This document shows, in pieces, positions 1 through 8,292 of a stretch of DNA of 64,000 bases (position 1 is its first letter; every line of letters begins with the position of its first letter). Position numbers and translations under genes: made by a program. Source of the DNA: Planctomycetota bacterium (lineage in GTDB: Bacteria > Planctomycetota > J058 > JAJDCQ01). The notes under the pieces were generated by a model that had not been told where the DNA came from, did not search any database, and worked only from the letters and a program-made list of their open reading frames with translations. Where the stretch lies: the NCBI GenBank assembly GCA_029260755.1, contig JAJDCQ010000168.1, positions 62,001 through 126,000 of the forward strand, read 5' to 3'.

Positions 1-1
1 G

Positions 2-1183
2 CTTCCGAGCAGCTTCGTCGCCGCGCTGCCGCCCTCGGTCGTCCCCGCCGCGCGCGCGGAGGTCGTCGACCTCTCGGCCGACCCCGACGCCTCGGGCGTC
101 ATCGCCCCGACCGCGACGCCGGCCTCGGAGCCGGCCGTCGCGCCGTCGCGGAGCCTGGCGAGCCATCTCGCCTCGCTCCGGTCCTCGGAGGAGACCCTCC
201 ACACCCACCTCGCCGAGCACGAGCTCCAGATCGAGGGCGTCGTCGAGGAGATGTTCCGCGCGATCCACATGGGCGGGCGGGTCTGGGTGGCCGGCGAGGC
301 CGATCTCCACGTCCTCGCGCCGGTGATCGTCTACAAGATCTTCGGCCGGGGCGGCTGCATGCTCCCGAGCGGCGTCCTGCCGCGGCCGTCGCGGAAGCTC
401 GAGAAGAACCTCCCGAGCTCGGCCCTCCCGGGCGATCTCGTCCTCGCGTTCGCCCTCGACGGCTACGCCAGCCGGTTCTCGAGCCAGCTCGCGCTCGCGA
501 AGGAGCGCGGCCTCGTGATCGCGGTCGTGCGGCCCGCGGGGACGAGCCCGTCGCTCCGCGGCGATCACGAGCTCCCGCTGCCGGTGAAGGGCTTCAGCTG
601 GGTCATGTGGGCGGCGCTCGTCGTCGGCCGGCTCCTCAAGCGCCTGACGCGCGACCGCCTGGCCGAGAGCAAGCTCGACGCCAACCCGGCGCCCGTCGCC
701 GCGCCCGGCGACGACACCTCGTTCGCCAAGGCGATGCCCGATGTCGTCGGCGACGCTGCGGACAGCAGCCCGACGCTCAGCCGGGCGCGCGACCCGCTCC
801 GCCAGGCGCCCGGCGCCAAGGGACCGGTGGCGATCCGGCGCGACCTGGCGACCGAGATGAAGCGGTTCGAGCACCCTCTTCCCGTGCCCGCCGGCGTCGA
901 CGCCGGCGAGTGCTCGGTCGCCCTCGCGCTGTCCGGGCCGCCCGAGGGGGACTCGTGCCCCTGGCCGGTCAACCGGATCGATGCGAACGGGATGCAGCTC
1001 GTCATCAGCGGTCGGAACGACTGCTTCGATCTGCTCCAGCCGGGCACCGAGGTCTGGCTGCGGATCGCGCTCCCGAGCCCGCACGTGCCGCTCTTCCGGC
1101 GCGGCCGGGTGAGCGAGTGCTTCCTGTCGCTCGACAAGAAGATGCGGATCGACGTGCGGTTCGACGACGCCGCGTCGTCCTGA
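2..1183 (+). CDS. SIS-domain protein with C-terminal PilZ-like domain (5' end outside window)
   Basis: The reading frame is open from the first bases, so the true start lies upstream and about 393 codons are present. The region at 251-650 has the pattern of a SIS (phosphosugar isomerase/binding) domain: a GGRVWVAGEAD strand-loop, then DLVLAFALDGY and RGLVIAVVRPAG, ending in ELPLPV. This is close to GmhA-like folds, but the usual Ser-rich loop of sugar isomerases is not obvious. A disordered, charged linker follows, then from about 880 a beta-rich tail (NRIDANGMQLVI, GTEVWLRIALP, RGRVSECF, MRIDVRFDD) that looks like a degenerate PilZ domain. The kinase gene begins 13 bp downstream, so the two are probably co-transcribed. 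SIS is fairly likely; PilZ is tentative. A role as a nucleotide- or sugar-phosphate-responsive regulator would be a guess. Confidence 0.55.
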   Translation, partial: LPSSFVAALPPSVVPAARAEVVDLSADPDASGVIAPTATPASEPAVAPSRSLASHLASLRSSEETLHTHLAEHELQIEGVVEEMFRAIHMGGRVWVAGEADLHVLAPVIVYKIFGRGGCMLPSGVLPRPSRKLEKNLPSSALPGDLVLAFALDGYASRFSSQLALAKERGLVIAVVRPAGTSPSLRGDHELPLPVKGFSWVMWAALVVGRLLKRLTRDRLAESKLDANPAPVAAPGDDTSFAKAMPDVVGDAADSSPTLSRARDPLRQAPGAKGPVAIRRDLATEMKRFEHPLPVPAGVDAGECSVALALSGPPEGDSCPWPVNRIDANGMQLVISGRNDCFDLLQPGTEVWLRIALPSPHVPLFRRGRVSECFLSLDKKMRIDVRFDDAASS

Positions 1184-1196
1184 TCGCCGACGCCGG

Positions 1197-2228
1197 ATGC
1201 CGCTCGACGGCCAGTCGGTCCGCAAAGCGCTGAAGGACGGGAGCAGCACCCTTCGCCTGGAGGGTGGCTCCGGCTCGTTCGGCCGCTATCTGATCGACGC
1301 CGAGATCAGCCGCGGCGGCATGGGCGTCGTCTACCGCGCCCAGGATCCGAAGCTGCATCGCACCGTCGCGATCAAGGTGACGGTCGCCGATCAGCCCGGG
1401 GAACGCGGTGAGCGGCGGCGTCTCCGGTTCGAGCGCGAGGCCCGCCTCCTCGCCGGGCTCCGCCACCCATCGCTCCCGGCCGTCCACGACTTCGGCGAGG
1501 AGCGCGGCCTGCTCTACCTCGTCTGCGAGTTCTTCGACGGGAGCACCCTCGCCCGCGTCGTCGACCGGAACCTGGTCGGGCTGACCGAGCGGGCGGTCGC
1601 GGTGCGGGACGCGGCGCGCGCGCTCGAGTTCGCCCACACGCGCAGCGTGATCCACCGCGACGTCAAGCCCGAGAACATCATCCTCGACCGGGTCGGCACC
1701 TACCTGATCGACTTCGGGCTGGCGAAGGATCTCGAGGACGACGAGGAGATCACCCGGGCGGGCTCGATCCTCGGGACGCCGGCGTTCGTCGCCCCCGAGC
1801 AGATCGATCCGGCCTCGTTCGGCGAGGTCGGGCCCGCGACCGACATCCGCGCCCTGGGCGCGACCCTCTACTACTGCCTGACGAACGGGCGCCTCCCGAT
1901 CGAGGCGAAGACGCCGCCGGAGCTCCTCGGGAACGTGCTCTCCCGCGACCCGGCGCCGCCCAGCGCGCGGGTGCCGCCCGACGTCACGATCCCGGCGGCG
2001 CTCGACGAGCTGTGCCGGCAGGCGCTCGTCCGCGATCCCGCCGGCCGCCCCCCGTCGGCCGGCGCCGTCGCCGATCGGCTCGACGCGTGGCTCGCCGGTC
2101 CGGAGGTCGCGGAGGTCCCGCGCGCGGCCATCGAGGACACCCACGTCGAGGATCTCGTCGAGTGGATGAAGGCGACGAGCCGACCCGGCCCGGCGCCGCG
2201 CGGCGCGGGCCCGAGCGGCGGCGCCTGA
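1197..2228 (+). CDS. Serine/threonine protein kinase, soluble
   Basis: 343 aa Hanks-type kinase. The Gly-rich loop SRGGMGVVYRA is near residue 38, the ATP-anchoring Lys is in VAIKVTV, the catalytic loop is IHRDVKPENII, the metal-binding DFG is in LIDFGLAKD, and the activation segment ends in GTPAFVAPEQ. All catalytic residues are present, so it should be active. The kinase domain starts near residue 28 and fills most of the protein. No transmembrane segment or sensor domain follows, only a short Pro/Gly-rich tail, which is unlike the other kinases of this window. It follows the SIS/PilZ-like gene by 13 bp and is probably in its operon. Its stop codon lies inside a 14-bp tandem repeat. Confidence 0.9.
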   Translation: MPLDGQSVRKALKDGSSTLRLEGGSGSFGRYLIDAEISRGGMGVVYRAQDPKLHRTVAIKVTVADQPGERGERRRLRFEREARLLAGLRHPSLPAVHDFGEERGLLYLVCEFFDGSTLARVVDRNLVGLTERAVAVRDAARALEFAHTRSVIHRDVKPENIILDRVGTYLIDFGLAKDLEDDEEITRAGSILGTPAFVAPEQIDPASFGEVGPATDIRALGATLYYCLTNGRLPIEAKTPPELLGNVLSRDPAPPSARVPPDVTIPAALDELCRQALVRDPAGRPPSAGAVADRLDAWLAGPEVAEVPRAAIEDTHVEDLVEWMKATSRPGPAPRGAGPSGGA

Positions 2229-2271
2229 TCGGCGGCGCCTGATCGGCGGCGGCTGATCGGCGGCGGCTGAG
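2216..2271 (+). repeat. Four tandem 14-bp units spanning the kinase stop codon
   Basis: Four consecutive 14-bp copies of CGGCGGCGCCTGAT or CGGCGGCGGCTGAT-like sequence, the last ending in G. Each copy carries a TGA. Because 14 is not a multiple of 3, the TGAs at 2226, 2240, 2254 and 2268 cover all three forward frames. Confidence 0.85.
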
Positions 2272-2279
2272 CGGCGCTC

Positions 2280-2843
2280 TCAGGCGGCGAGCCGGTCGAG
2301 CGTCGCGCGCGCCTCGCCGAGCTTCGCCGTTGCGGCGTCGGCGTCCGCCGCGTCGCCCTCGAGCGCGGCGAGGGCCGCGTCGATCGCCTCGCGCGCGGTC
2401 CGGGCGTCGTCGCGGCGCCGCCGGACGAGCGCGGCGATCGCGTTGACGGTGGCGGCGAGGTCCTTGAGGTAGTCCTTCTTCCGGAGGACGACGTCGGGCT
2501 GCTCGAGGTCGCCGGCGAGGACGGCCTCGAGGTGCTTCCGGAGCCGGAACGCGGGTCCGGCGAACCGGTGCATGTGGAGGATGGCCTGGACGCCGGCCGC
2601 CGGCGCGAACGACATCACGAGCACCATCGAGGCGAGCGTCCACGGATCCTCGACGACGAAGTCGCGGGCGAGGAGGAAGAGCGCGACGACGGTGCCGCCC
2701 ATGACGAACGTCGCGACGACGCTCGCGGTGAACTGGACGTTCATCGCGGGGTCGCGCATGAGCACGCTCCGGCGGTTCTTCGGGTCGTCGGCGGCGTCCG
2801 GCGTGACGGCGGCGGGGCTGGCGGGCGTCGTCGGCTCGGTCAT
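2280..2843 (-). CDS. Two-TM membrane protein with HAMP-like cytoplasmic region
   Basis: 187 aa, not recognised as a named family. An N-terminal cytoplasmic Pro/Ala-rich stretch of about 35 residues precedes two hydrophobic segments, roughly residues 37-60 (ASVVATFVMGGTVVALFLLA) and 66-88 (LASMVLVMSFAPAAGVQAIL). After them RFAGPAFRLRKHLEAVLAGD resembles the start of a HAMP linker as found after the last membrane helix of sensors. The last 70 residues are Ala/Asp/Arg-rich and probably coiled coil. The ATG has a GAGGAG ribosome-binding site six bases upstream. It is convergent with the kinase gene and divergent from the M16 peptidase gene. It looks like a stripped sensor or scaffold, but no output domain is visible. 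Confidence 0.6.
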   Translation of the reverse strand: MTEPTTPASPAAVTPDAADDPKNRRSVLMRDPAMNVQFTASVVATFVMGGTVVALFLLARDFVVEDPWTLASMVLVMSFAPAAGVQAILHMHRFAGPAFRLRKHLEAVLAGDLEQPDVVLRKKDYLKDLAATVNAIAALVRRRRDDARTAREAIDAALAALEGDAADADAATAKLGEARATLDRLAA

Positions 2844-2943
2844 GGAGGCTCCTCCCTCGGGTGAGTCGCGCGGGCGTGAGCCGCGCGCCCGCCGATTCTA
2901 CGGGGCGCGTCGGGCGGCGTCGAACGGGCGCCCCCGGGCTGGC

Positions 2944-2971
2944 TTTACAGGGGGGGGACCCCGGCTAACAT
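2944..2971 (+). promoter_or_regulatory. Candidate sigma-70-type promoter for the M16 peptidase gene
   Basis: TTTACA and TAACAT are separated by 16 bp, with the -10 about 34 bp before the ATG at 3006. The downstream AAGGAG at 2994-2999 is a good ribosome-binding site. Seen by eye only. Confidence 0.4.
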
Positions 2972-3005
2972 CGAGGGTCGCTCTCCGTCCCGGAAGGAGC
3001 CCGCC

Positions 3006-4673
3006 ATGCGCTCGACCGTCGCCGCGACCGCCTGCCTCGTCACCCTCCTCGCCCTCTGGGCGGCCACCTCGACGCTCCCGCTCGGGCCCGCGCGGGCCGA
3101 CGACGACGACGCGCCGAAGACCGGCCTCGCCGGACTCGAGGGGGCCGTCGAGACGATCGAGCTCGAGAACGGGCTGACCGTCCTCGTCCTCGAACGCCAC
3201 CACGCGCCGGTCGTCTCGTTCGCGACCGTCGTGCGCGTCGGCAGCGTCAACGAGGTGCCGGGCCACACCGGGGTGGCGCACGTGTTCGAGCACCTCGCGT
3301 TCAAGGGGACGATCAACCTCGGCGCGACCGACGTGGCCGCGGAGCGCGAGGCGCTCGGGGCGCTCGACGTGGCGTTCGCGGCGCTGAAGGCCGAACGGGC
3401 GAAGGGTCACCGCGCCGACGCGGCGCGCCTCGAGGAGCTCGGAGCGGCGTTCGAGGCGGCGAAGGAGCGGGCGAGCTCGTTCGTCGTCAGCGACGAGTAC
3501 AGCACCATCATCGAGCGCCACGGCGGGTCGGGGCTCAACGCGACGACGAGCGCCGACCTGACGAGCTACTTCGTCAGCCTGCCGACGAACCGCCTCGAGC
3601 TCTACCTCTACCTCGAGGCGGACCGGTTCGCGAACCCGGTGATGCGCGACTTCTTCGAGGAGAAGGACGTCGTGATGGAGGAGCGCCGGATGCGGACCGA
3701 GAGCAACCCGGTCGGGAAGCTCATCGAGGAGTTCGTGGCGGCGGCGTTCAAGGCGCATCCCTACGGGCAGCCGACGATCGGGCATCGCTCCGACCTCGAG
3801 GCGCTCGACCGCGAGACGGCGGCCGCCTTCTACGAGCGCTTCTACGTCCCCGCGAACACGACGTTCGCGATCGTCGGCGACGTCACCGTCGAGCAGGTGC
3901 GCGAGCTGATCGAGCGGTACTTCTCGAAGCTGCCGAAGCGCCCGAAGCCGGCCGACCCGACGACGGTCGAGCCGCCCCAGGAGGGCGAGAAGCGGATCGC
4001 GATCGAGGCGCGGGCGCAGCCGATCTACGCGATGGGCTTCCACAAGCCGGGTCTCGGGCACCCCGACGACGAGGTCTACGACGTCCTCGTCTCGCTCCTC
4101 GCCGAGGGGCGGAGCAGCCGCCTCCACCGGCGCCTCGTCCAGAAGGACCGGGTCGCGGTCCAGGCGGGCGCGCTCGCGGGGATGCCGGGCAACCGCTTCC
4201 CGAATCTCTTCCTCCTCTACGGCGTGCCGACCGTCGGCACGCCGCTGCCGACGATCGAGGCGACGATCCTCGAGGAGATCGAGCGGCTCCAGACCGAGCC
4301 GCCGACCGCCGAGGAGCTCGCGGGCGTGAAGACCCGCCAGCGGGCCAACTTCCTTCGCGGGATGCGCGGCAACCAGGGGTTGGCGGTCACCCTCGCTCAG
4401 ACGCACGCCCTCGCCGGCGACTGGCGCGAGCTCTTCCGCAGCCTCGAGCGGACCGAGAAGGTCACCGCCGAGGACGTCGTCCGCGTCGCGAAGGGCTGCT
4501 TCACGAAGAAGAACCGCATCGTCGGCTGGATCGAGCCGCCGGGCGGCTTCCCGAAGCCGGCGAAGCCCGACCCGGCTCCGGCGAAGCCCGACCCCGAGCC
4601 GGCGAAGCCCGACCCGGCGCCGGCGAAGCCGGACCCGGCTCCCGCCCCCACCCGGAAGAAGATCTACTACTAG
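3006..4673 (+). CDS. M16 family zinc metallopeptidase, exported
   Basis: 555 aa. Residues 1-32 form a signal peptide ending in ARA-D. The inverted zinc motif HxxEH is present as HVFEH (HTGVAHVFEHLAFKGT), and the distal Glu lies in the EEKDVVMEERRMRTE stretch, so the active site is intact. The length covers one M16 unit (an active half plus an inactive half). Between the two, about residues 115-160 are a charged Ala/Glu-rich insertion. The last 40 residues are a PAKPDP repeat that may act as a flexible spacer or cell-wall tether. The likely role is periplasmic or surface peptide degradation. folP follows 17 bp later and could be read through. A second M16-like gene near 61 kb lacks the zinc motif. 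Confidence 0.9.
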   Translation: MRSTVAATACLVTLLALWAATSTLPLGPARADDDDAPKTGLAGLEGAVETIELENGLTVLVLERHHAPVVSFATVVRVGSVNEVPGHTGVAHVFEHLAFKGTINLGATDVAAEREALGALDVAFAALKAERAKGHRADAARLEELGAAFEAAKERASSFVVSDEYSTIIERHGGSGLNATTSADLTSYFVSLPTNRLELYLYLEADRFANPVMRDFFEEKDVVMEERRMRTESNPVGKLIEEFVAAAFKAHPYGQPTIGHRSDLEALDRETAAAFYERFYVPANTTFAIVGDVTVEQVRELIERYFSKLPKRPKPADPTTVEPPQEGEKRIAIEARAQPIYAMGFHKPGLGHPDDEVYDVLVSLLAEGRSSRLHRRLVQKDRVAVQAGALAGMPGNRFPNLFLLYGVPTVGTPLPTIEATILEEIERLQTEPPTAEELAGVKTRQRANFLRGMRGNQGLAVTLAQTHALAGDWRELFRSLERTEKVTAEDVVRVAKGCFTKKNRIVGWIEPPGGFPKPAKPDPAPAKPDPEPAKPDPAPAKPDPAPAPTRKKIYY

Positions 4674-4690
4674 ACAGGTAGGTCGGCACC

Positions 4691-5878
4691 GTGGCCGAGA
4701 GCGCGCCCGAGAACGTCCGTCCGATCCGCTGCGACGCGACCACGGTCGAGGTCGAGGCCCGGCTTCTCGGAGCGGCCGACGACCACGCCGCCCGCCTCGC
4801 CGCGGCGGCCGGCAGCCGATCGGCGGTGCGGATCGTCGGGGGCGATCCCGACGCGGTCGCCGAAGCCGCCGCTTCCGAAGGGGTTGACTGCCTCCTCGGC
4901 GACGGGCTCTCGCTGCTCGTCGGCCCGGAGCCCTCCGTCTCGGCGACGCTCGCTCGGGTCGGTCGATCGGCCCAACCCACGATCGGGTCCGAGGTTGCCG
5001 AAGGTCTTTTCAGGACGGGAGTTGCAATCCGCCACCGGACGGGTATATTGAGACGAACGCGGCCGTTGCTGCTCGGTGTGGTCAACGTGACGCCCGATTC
5101 GTTCTCGGATGGTGGAGACGCGTTCGCGCTGACCGCCGCCGTCGACCGGGCGCTCGCGCTCCACGCCGAAGGCGCCGACGTGGTCGACCTGGGCGGCGAG
5201 TCGACCCGGCCTGGCGCCGATCCGGTCAGCCCCGACGAGGAGCTCCGTCGGGTCCTGCCGGTGGTGGAGCGGCTCGCGGGGAGGAGCGACGGTCCGGTCA
5301 TCTCGATCGATACGCGGCGCGCGGACGTGGCGAGGGAAGCCCTCGCCGCGGGGGCGTCGATCGTCAACGACGTGACCGGGTGTGCCGACGAGGCGATGGT
5401 CGAGACCGTCGCCCGCGCCGGCGCGGCCGTCATCATCGGTCACATCCGCGGGACGCCGAGGACGATGCAGGACGACCCTCGCTACGCCGACGTGATGAAC
5501 GAGGTCCACCACGACCTCGCCCGGGCCGTCGCGCGCGCCCGCGCCGCCGGCGTCGCGGCCGATGCGATCCTGGTCGACCCGGGGATCGGCTTCGGCAAGC
5601 GCGACCGCCACAACGTCGAGCTGCTGGCCCGGATCGGCGAGCTCCGGTCGATCGCGCCGGTCTGCGTCGGCGTCTCCCGGAAGTCGTTCATCGGCAGGCT
5701 CGCCGACGTGGAGGACCCGCGGGGTCGCCTCCCCGGCTCGCTCGCGGCGACGGTGCTCGCGGTCGCCCGCGGAGCATCCGCGGTCCGCGCCCACGACGTC
5801 GCCGAGACGCGGCAGGCGCTCGCGATCGCGGGCGCCATCCTGGATTGGTCCCGGGTGACCGATCCGCCGCCGGACTGA
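4691..5878 (+). CDS. folP: Dihydropteroate synthase
   Basis: 395 aa with a GTG start preceded by AGGTAGG. It condenses 6-hydroxymethyl-dihydropterin diphosphate with p-aminobenzoate in folate synthesis. All signatures are visible: GVVNVTPDSFSDGG, DLGGESTRPGA, SIDTRRADVAREAL, IVNDVTG, HIRGTPRTMQ, DPGIGFGK, SRKSFIG and the C-terminal GSLAATVLA. The catalytic core begins near residue 125. The 120 residues before it are an extension beyond the usual 270-290 aa enzyme, with a second Ala-rich alpha/beta segment of unknown role. The gene heads the folP-cdaA-ybbR-glmM run that is widespread in bacteria. Confidence 0.96.
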   Translation: MAESAPENVRPIRCDATTVEVEARLLGAADDHAARLAAAAGSRSAVRIVGGDPDAVAEAAASEGVDCLLGDGLSLLVGPEPSVSATLARVGRSAQPTIGSEVAEGLFRTGVAIRHRTGILRRTRPLLLGVVNVTPDSFSDGGDAFALTAAVDRALALHAEGADVVDLGGESTRPGADPVSPDEELRRVLPVVERLAGRSDGPVISIDTRRADVAREALAAGASIVNDVTGCADEAMVETVARAGAAVIIGHIRGTPRTMQDDPRYADVMNEVHHDLARAVARARAAGVAADAILVDPGIGFGKRDRHNVELLARIGELRSIAPVCVGVSRKSFIGRLADVEDPRGRLPGSLAATVLAVARGASAVRAHDVAETRQALAIAGAILDWSRVTDPPPD

Positions 5879-5971
5879 CGGAGATCGAAGAGGCGGGCGC
5901 CCGCGGGCGTCCGAGGGAAGACGAGCGACCGACCACCCCGCGCTGACGCGACTCGAGACTGACTCACCCGG

Positions 5972-7165
5972 ATGCAGACGATCCAGAACTTCTTCGGCTC
6001 GTGGCGAAACCCGATCGAGGTCATCCTCATCGCGTGTCTCGTCTACGCGTTCCTGCGCTTCCTCCGGGACACGCGCGGCGAGGGAATCCTCAAGGGCCTC
6101 GCCCTCTTCCTGTTCGTCAGCTTCGCCGGCCTCTACTCGCTCGCCAGCGCGCTCGGGCTGCCGCACATCGAGGCGGTCCTCAACGTGATCGTCCAGACGT
6201 CCGTCGTCGCGATCATCGTGATCTTCCAGCAGGAGCTCCGGCAGGCGCTCACCAAGCTCGGGCAGACGCCGTTCGGCAGCGGCTTCGGCGACAAGAAGGT
6301 CGTCGACGAGGTCGTCCACTCGGTCATGTACCTGAGCAAGAAGCGGATCGGCGCCCTGATCGCGTTCGAGCGTCAGCACGGCCTGAAGGAGTACATCGAG
6401 GCCGGCGCGCGGATCGACAGCCTCGTCAAGAGCGAGCTCCTCAACACCATCTTCTATGTCGGGACGCCGCTCCACGACGGCGCGATCATCATCCAGGGCG
6501 ACCGGATCGCAGCTGCCGGTTGTGGCTTCCGCCTGACCGAGAACCCCGAGCTCCTCAAGTCGCTCGGCTTCCGGCACCGCGCCGGCGTCGGCCTGACCGA
6601 GGACTCCGACGCGGTCGCGGTGATCGTCAGCGAGGAGACCGGCATCGTGAGCGTCGCCGTCGGCGGGCAGCTCTGGCGCGAGCTCGACCGCGAGCGCCTC
6701 GAGCAGGTCCTCCGCGGCCTCTACGTCCAGGGCGCGCCGACCGTCGAGGCGGTCTTCGGAATGGAGGAGGAGGCGGCGGCCGAGGGCGAGGACAAGGCCG
6801 CCGAGCCCGGCAAGCCGGACACCAAGGGCACGGCGCGGATCAGCTCGATCTCGGGCGAGCACAAGAAGGTCTCGGGCACCATCCAGAAGATCGCCGACGT
6901 CGTCCCGACGGCCGACGCGGAGACCAGGCCGCTCCTGCGTCCGCTCGAGACGGCGGCCGACTCGGCCGTCACGATGGGCCCGGCCGACAAGGCCGATCCG
7001 CCCAAGACCCAGTCGCTGACGGCGGCGGCGGAGAAGAAGCTCGCGGCGGCGGAGAAGAAGCCCGCCGCCGATGAGACAGCGACGACCGACGCGCCGACCT
7101 CGGACGCCGACGGCCGCCCGGCCGCGGCGCTCTCGACGCGCGCCGGCGGCGAGGACGACTCGTGA
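5972..7165 (+). CDS. cdaA: Diadenylate cyclase CdaA (c-di-AMP synthase), membrane-bound
   Basis: 397 aa. It makes cyclic di-AMP from two ATP. Three N-terminal hydrophobic helices (about residues 15-30, 41-60 and 68-86) precede the DisA_N catalytic domain. The catalytic DGA is at residues 169-171 (PLHDGAIII) and the RHR is at 201-203 (FRHRAGVGLTE). The EETG near 221-224 is also typical. Normal CdaA ends near residue 270. Here a Lys/Glu/Ala-rich low-complexity tail adds about 130 residues. The downstream ybbR start overlaps the stop codon by four bases, matching the known CdaA-CdaR-GlmM regulatory trio. A 93-bp gap separates it from folP. Confidence 0.96.
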   Translation: MQTIQNFFGSWRNPIEVILIACLVYAFLRFLRDTRGEGILKGLALFLFVSFAGLYSLASALGLPHIEAVLNVIVQTSVVAIIVIFQQELRQALTKLGQTPFGSGFGDKKVVDEVVHSVMYLSKKRIGALIAFERQHGLKEYIEAGARIDSLVKSELLNTIFYVGTPLHDGAIIIQGDRIAAAGCGFRLTENPELLKSLGFRHRAGVGLTEDSDAVAVIVSEETGIVSVAVGGQLWRELDRERLEQVLRGLYVQGAPTVEAVFGMEEEAAAEGEDKAAEPGKPDTKGTARISSISGEHKKVSGTIQKIADVVPTADAETRPLLRPLETAADSAVTMGPADKADPPKTQSLTAAAEKKLAAAEKKPAADETATTDAPTSDADGRPAAALSTRAGGEDDS

Positions 7166-8292
7166 GCCCGCTCGCCGGCCAGGCCCCGATGACCAAGAAG
7201 CGCCTCGTCGTCGCCCGACCGCGGCGGCGAGCGTGGTTCCGGCGCGAGATCGGCAGCGTCGTCGTCGCGCTGGTCTTCGCCACGATGATCTGGGTCGCCG
7301 TCGGCACGCGCATCACCGACAGCGGCTCCGCCGGCGACGTCAGCGTCGTGATCGTGCCGCCGCCCGGGATGACCTACCAGTGTACCACGCCGCGGCTGCC
7401 GTGGGACGTCGCGCCGACGGTGACGCTCCACTTCAGCGGCCCGAAGGAGCGCGTCCGCGAGACCGTCGACGCGGCCGACCGGATCAAGGTGACGATCCGG
7501 CCGAGCGCCGGGTCGATCCAGCCCGGCCAGCCGCAGACGTTCGTCATCGACGACAAGCTCATCAACCTCCCCGAGCCGCTCGAGCTCGTCCGGGCCGAGC
7601 CCCGCGAGCTCCAGATCGTCTTCGACATCGACGTCGATCGGGATGCGGTCGTTCGCGAGCCCGATGGCCTCGCCCCGCCGGCGGGCTTCCGGTTCCGGAG
7701 CAAGAGCTTCCGCCCGGCCCGGGCGCGCGTGCGCGGACCCGCCTCGATCCTCGACGGGTTCCTCACCCAGCGCGGCGGCGAGGTCGTCTGCCGGCCGTTC
7801 GTGCCGCCGAGCCCTCGCTCGACCAGCTCGGGCGAGCAGAGCCTCGCGGTCGACTTCGACCTGCCGCCGGGGATCGACGTCACCGGCGACGTCCAGTTCT
7901 TCTACCAGCTCGCGCCCGACTACGTGCACCGCACCTTCGAGCTCCCCGTCCACATCCTGATGAGCTCGGAGAACGCGGGGAAGGTCCGGGTCACGCCGGA
8001 GCGCCGGACGGTGAAGGTCGAGATCATCGGGAGCGATGAGGCCCTCGAGCGGCTCGCCGCCGAGCTCGCCCGCGGCAAGCCGCCGGTCCAGGCCTACGTC
8101 GACCTGCGCGAGAAGACCTTCCCCGAGACGGCGCCCGGCGAGAAGCGCGACGACCTCGCGATCGTCCAGCTCAAGCTCCCGTCGACCCGGACGGAGCTCA
8201 AGGACGTCAAGCTCCCGGCGGACACTCGCTTCGACTACGAGGCGCTCGAGAACTGGCGCTTCACCTACGAGACCGTGAAGAAGACTCCGTGA
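7162..8292 (+). CDS. ybbR: YbbR/CdaR-domain regulator of CdaA
   Basis: 376 aa with a single N-terminal membrane helix (IGSVVVALVFATMIWVAVGT, about residues 30-50), followed by repeated beta-rich YbbR-type domains on the outer face. The GTG start overlaps the cdaA stop (GTGA). An ATG nine codons downstream (7189) is an alternative. In firmicutes CdaR binds and modulates CdaA, and its position between cdaA and glmM supports that role here. Repeats are recognised by strand pattern (VTLHFSGPKERVRETVD, RVTPERRTVKVEIIGSDEAL) and by context rather than by strict motifs. The glmM start in turn overlaps its stop. Confidence 0.85.
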   Translation: MSPLAGQAPMTKKRLVVARPRRRAWFRREIGSVVVALVFATMIWVAVGTRITDSGSAGDVSVVIVPPPGMTYQCTTPRLPWDVAPTVTLHFSGPKERVRETVDAADRIKVTIRPSAGSIQPGQPQTFVIDDKLINLPEPLELVRAEPRELQIVFDIDVDRDAVVREPDGLAPPAGFRFRSKSFRPARARVRGPASILDGFLTQRGGEVVCRPFVPPSPRSTSSGEQSLAVDFDLPPGIDVTGDVQFFYQLAPDYVHRTFELPVHILMSSENAGKVRVTPERRTVKVEIIGSDEALERLAAELARGKPPVQAYVDLREKTFPETAPGEKRDDLAIVQLKLPSTRTELKDVKLPADTRFDYEALENWRFTYETVKKTP

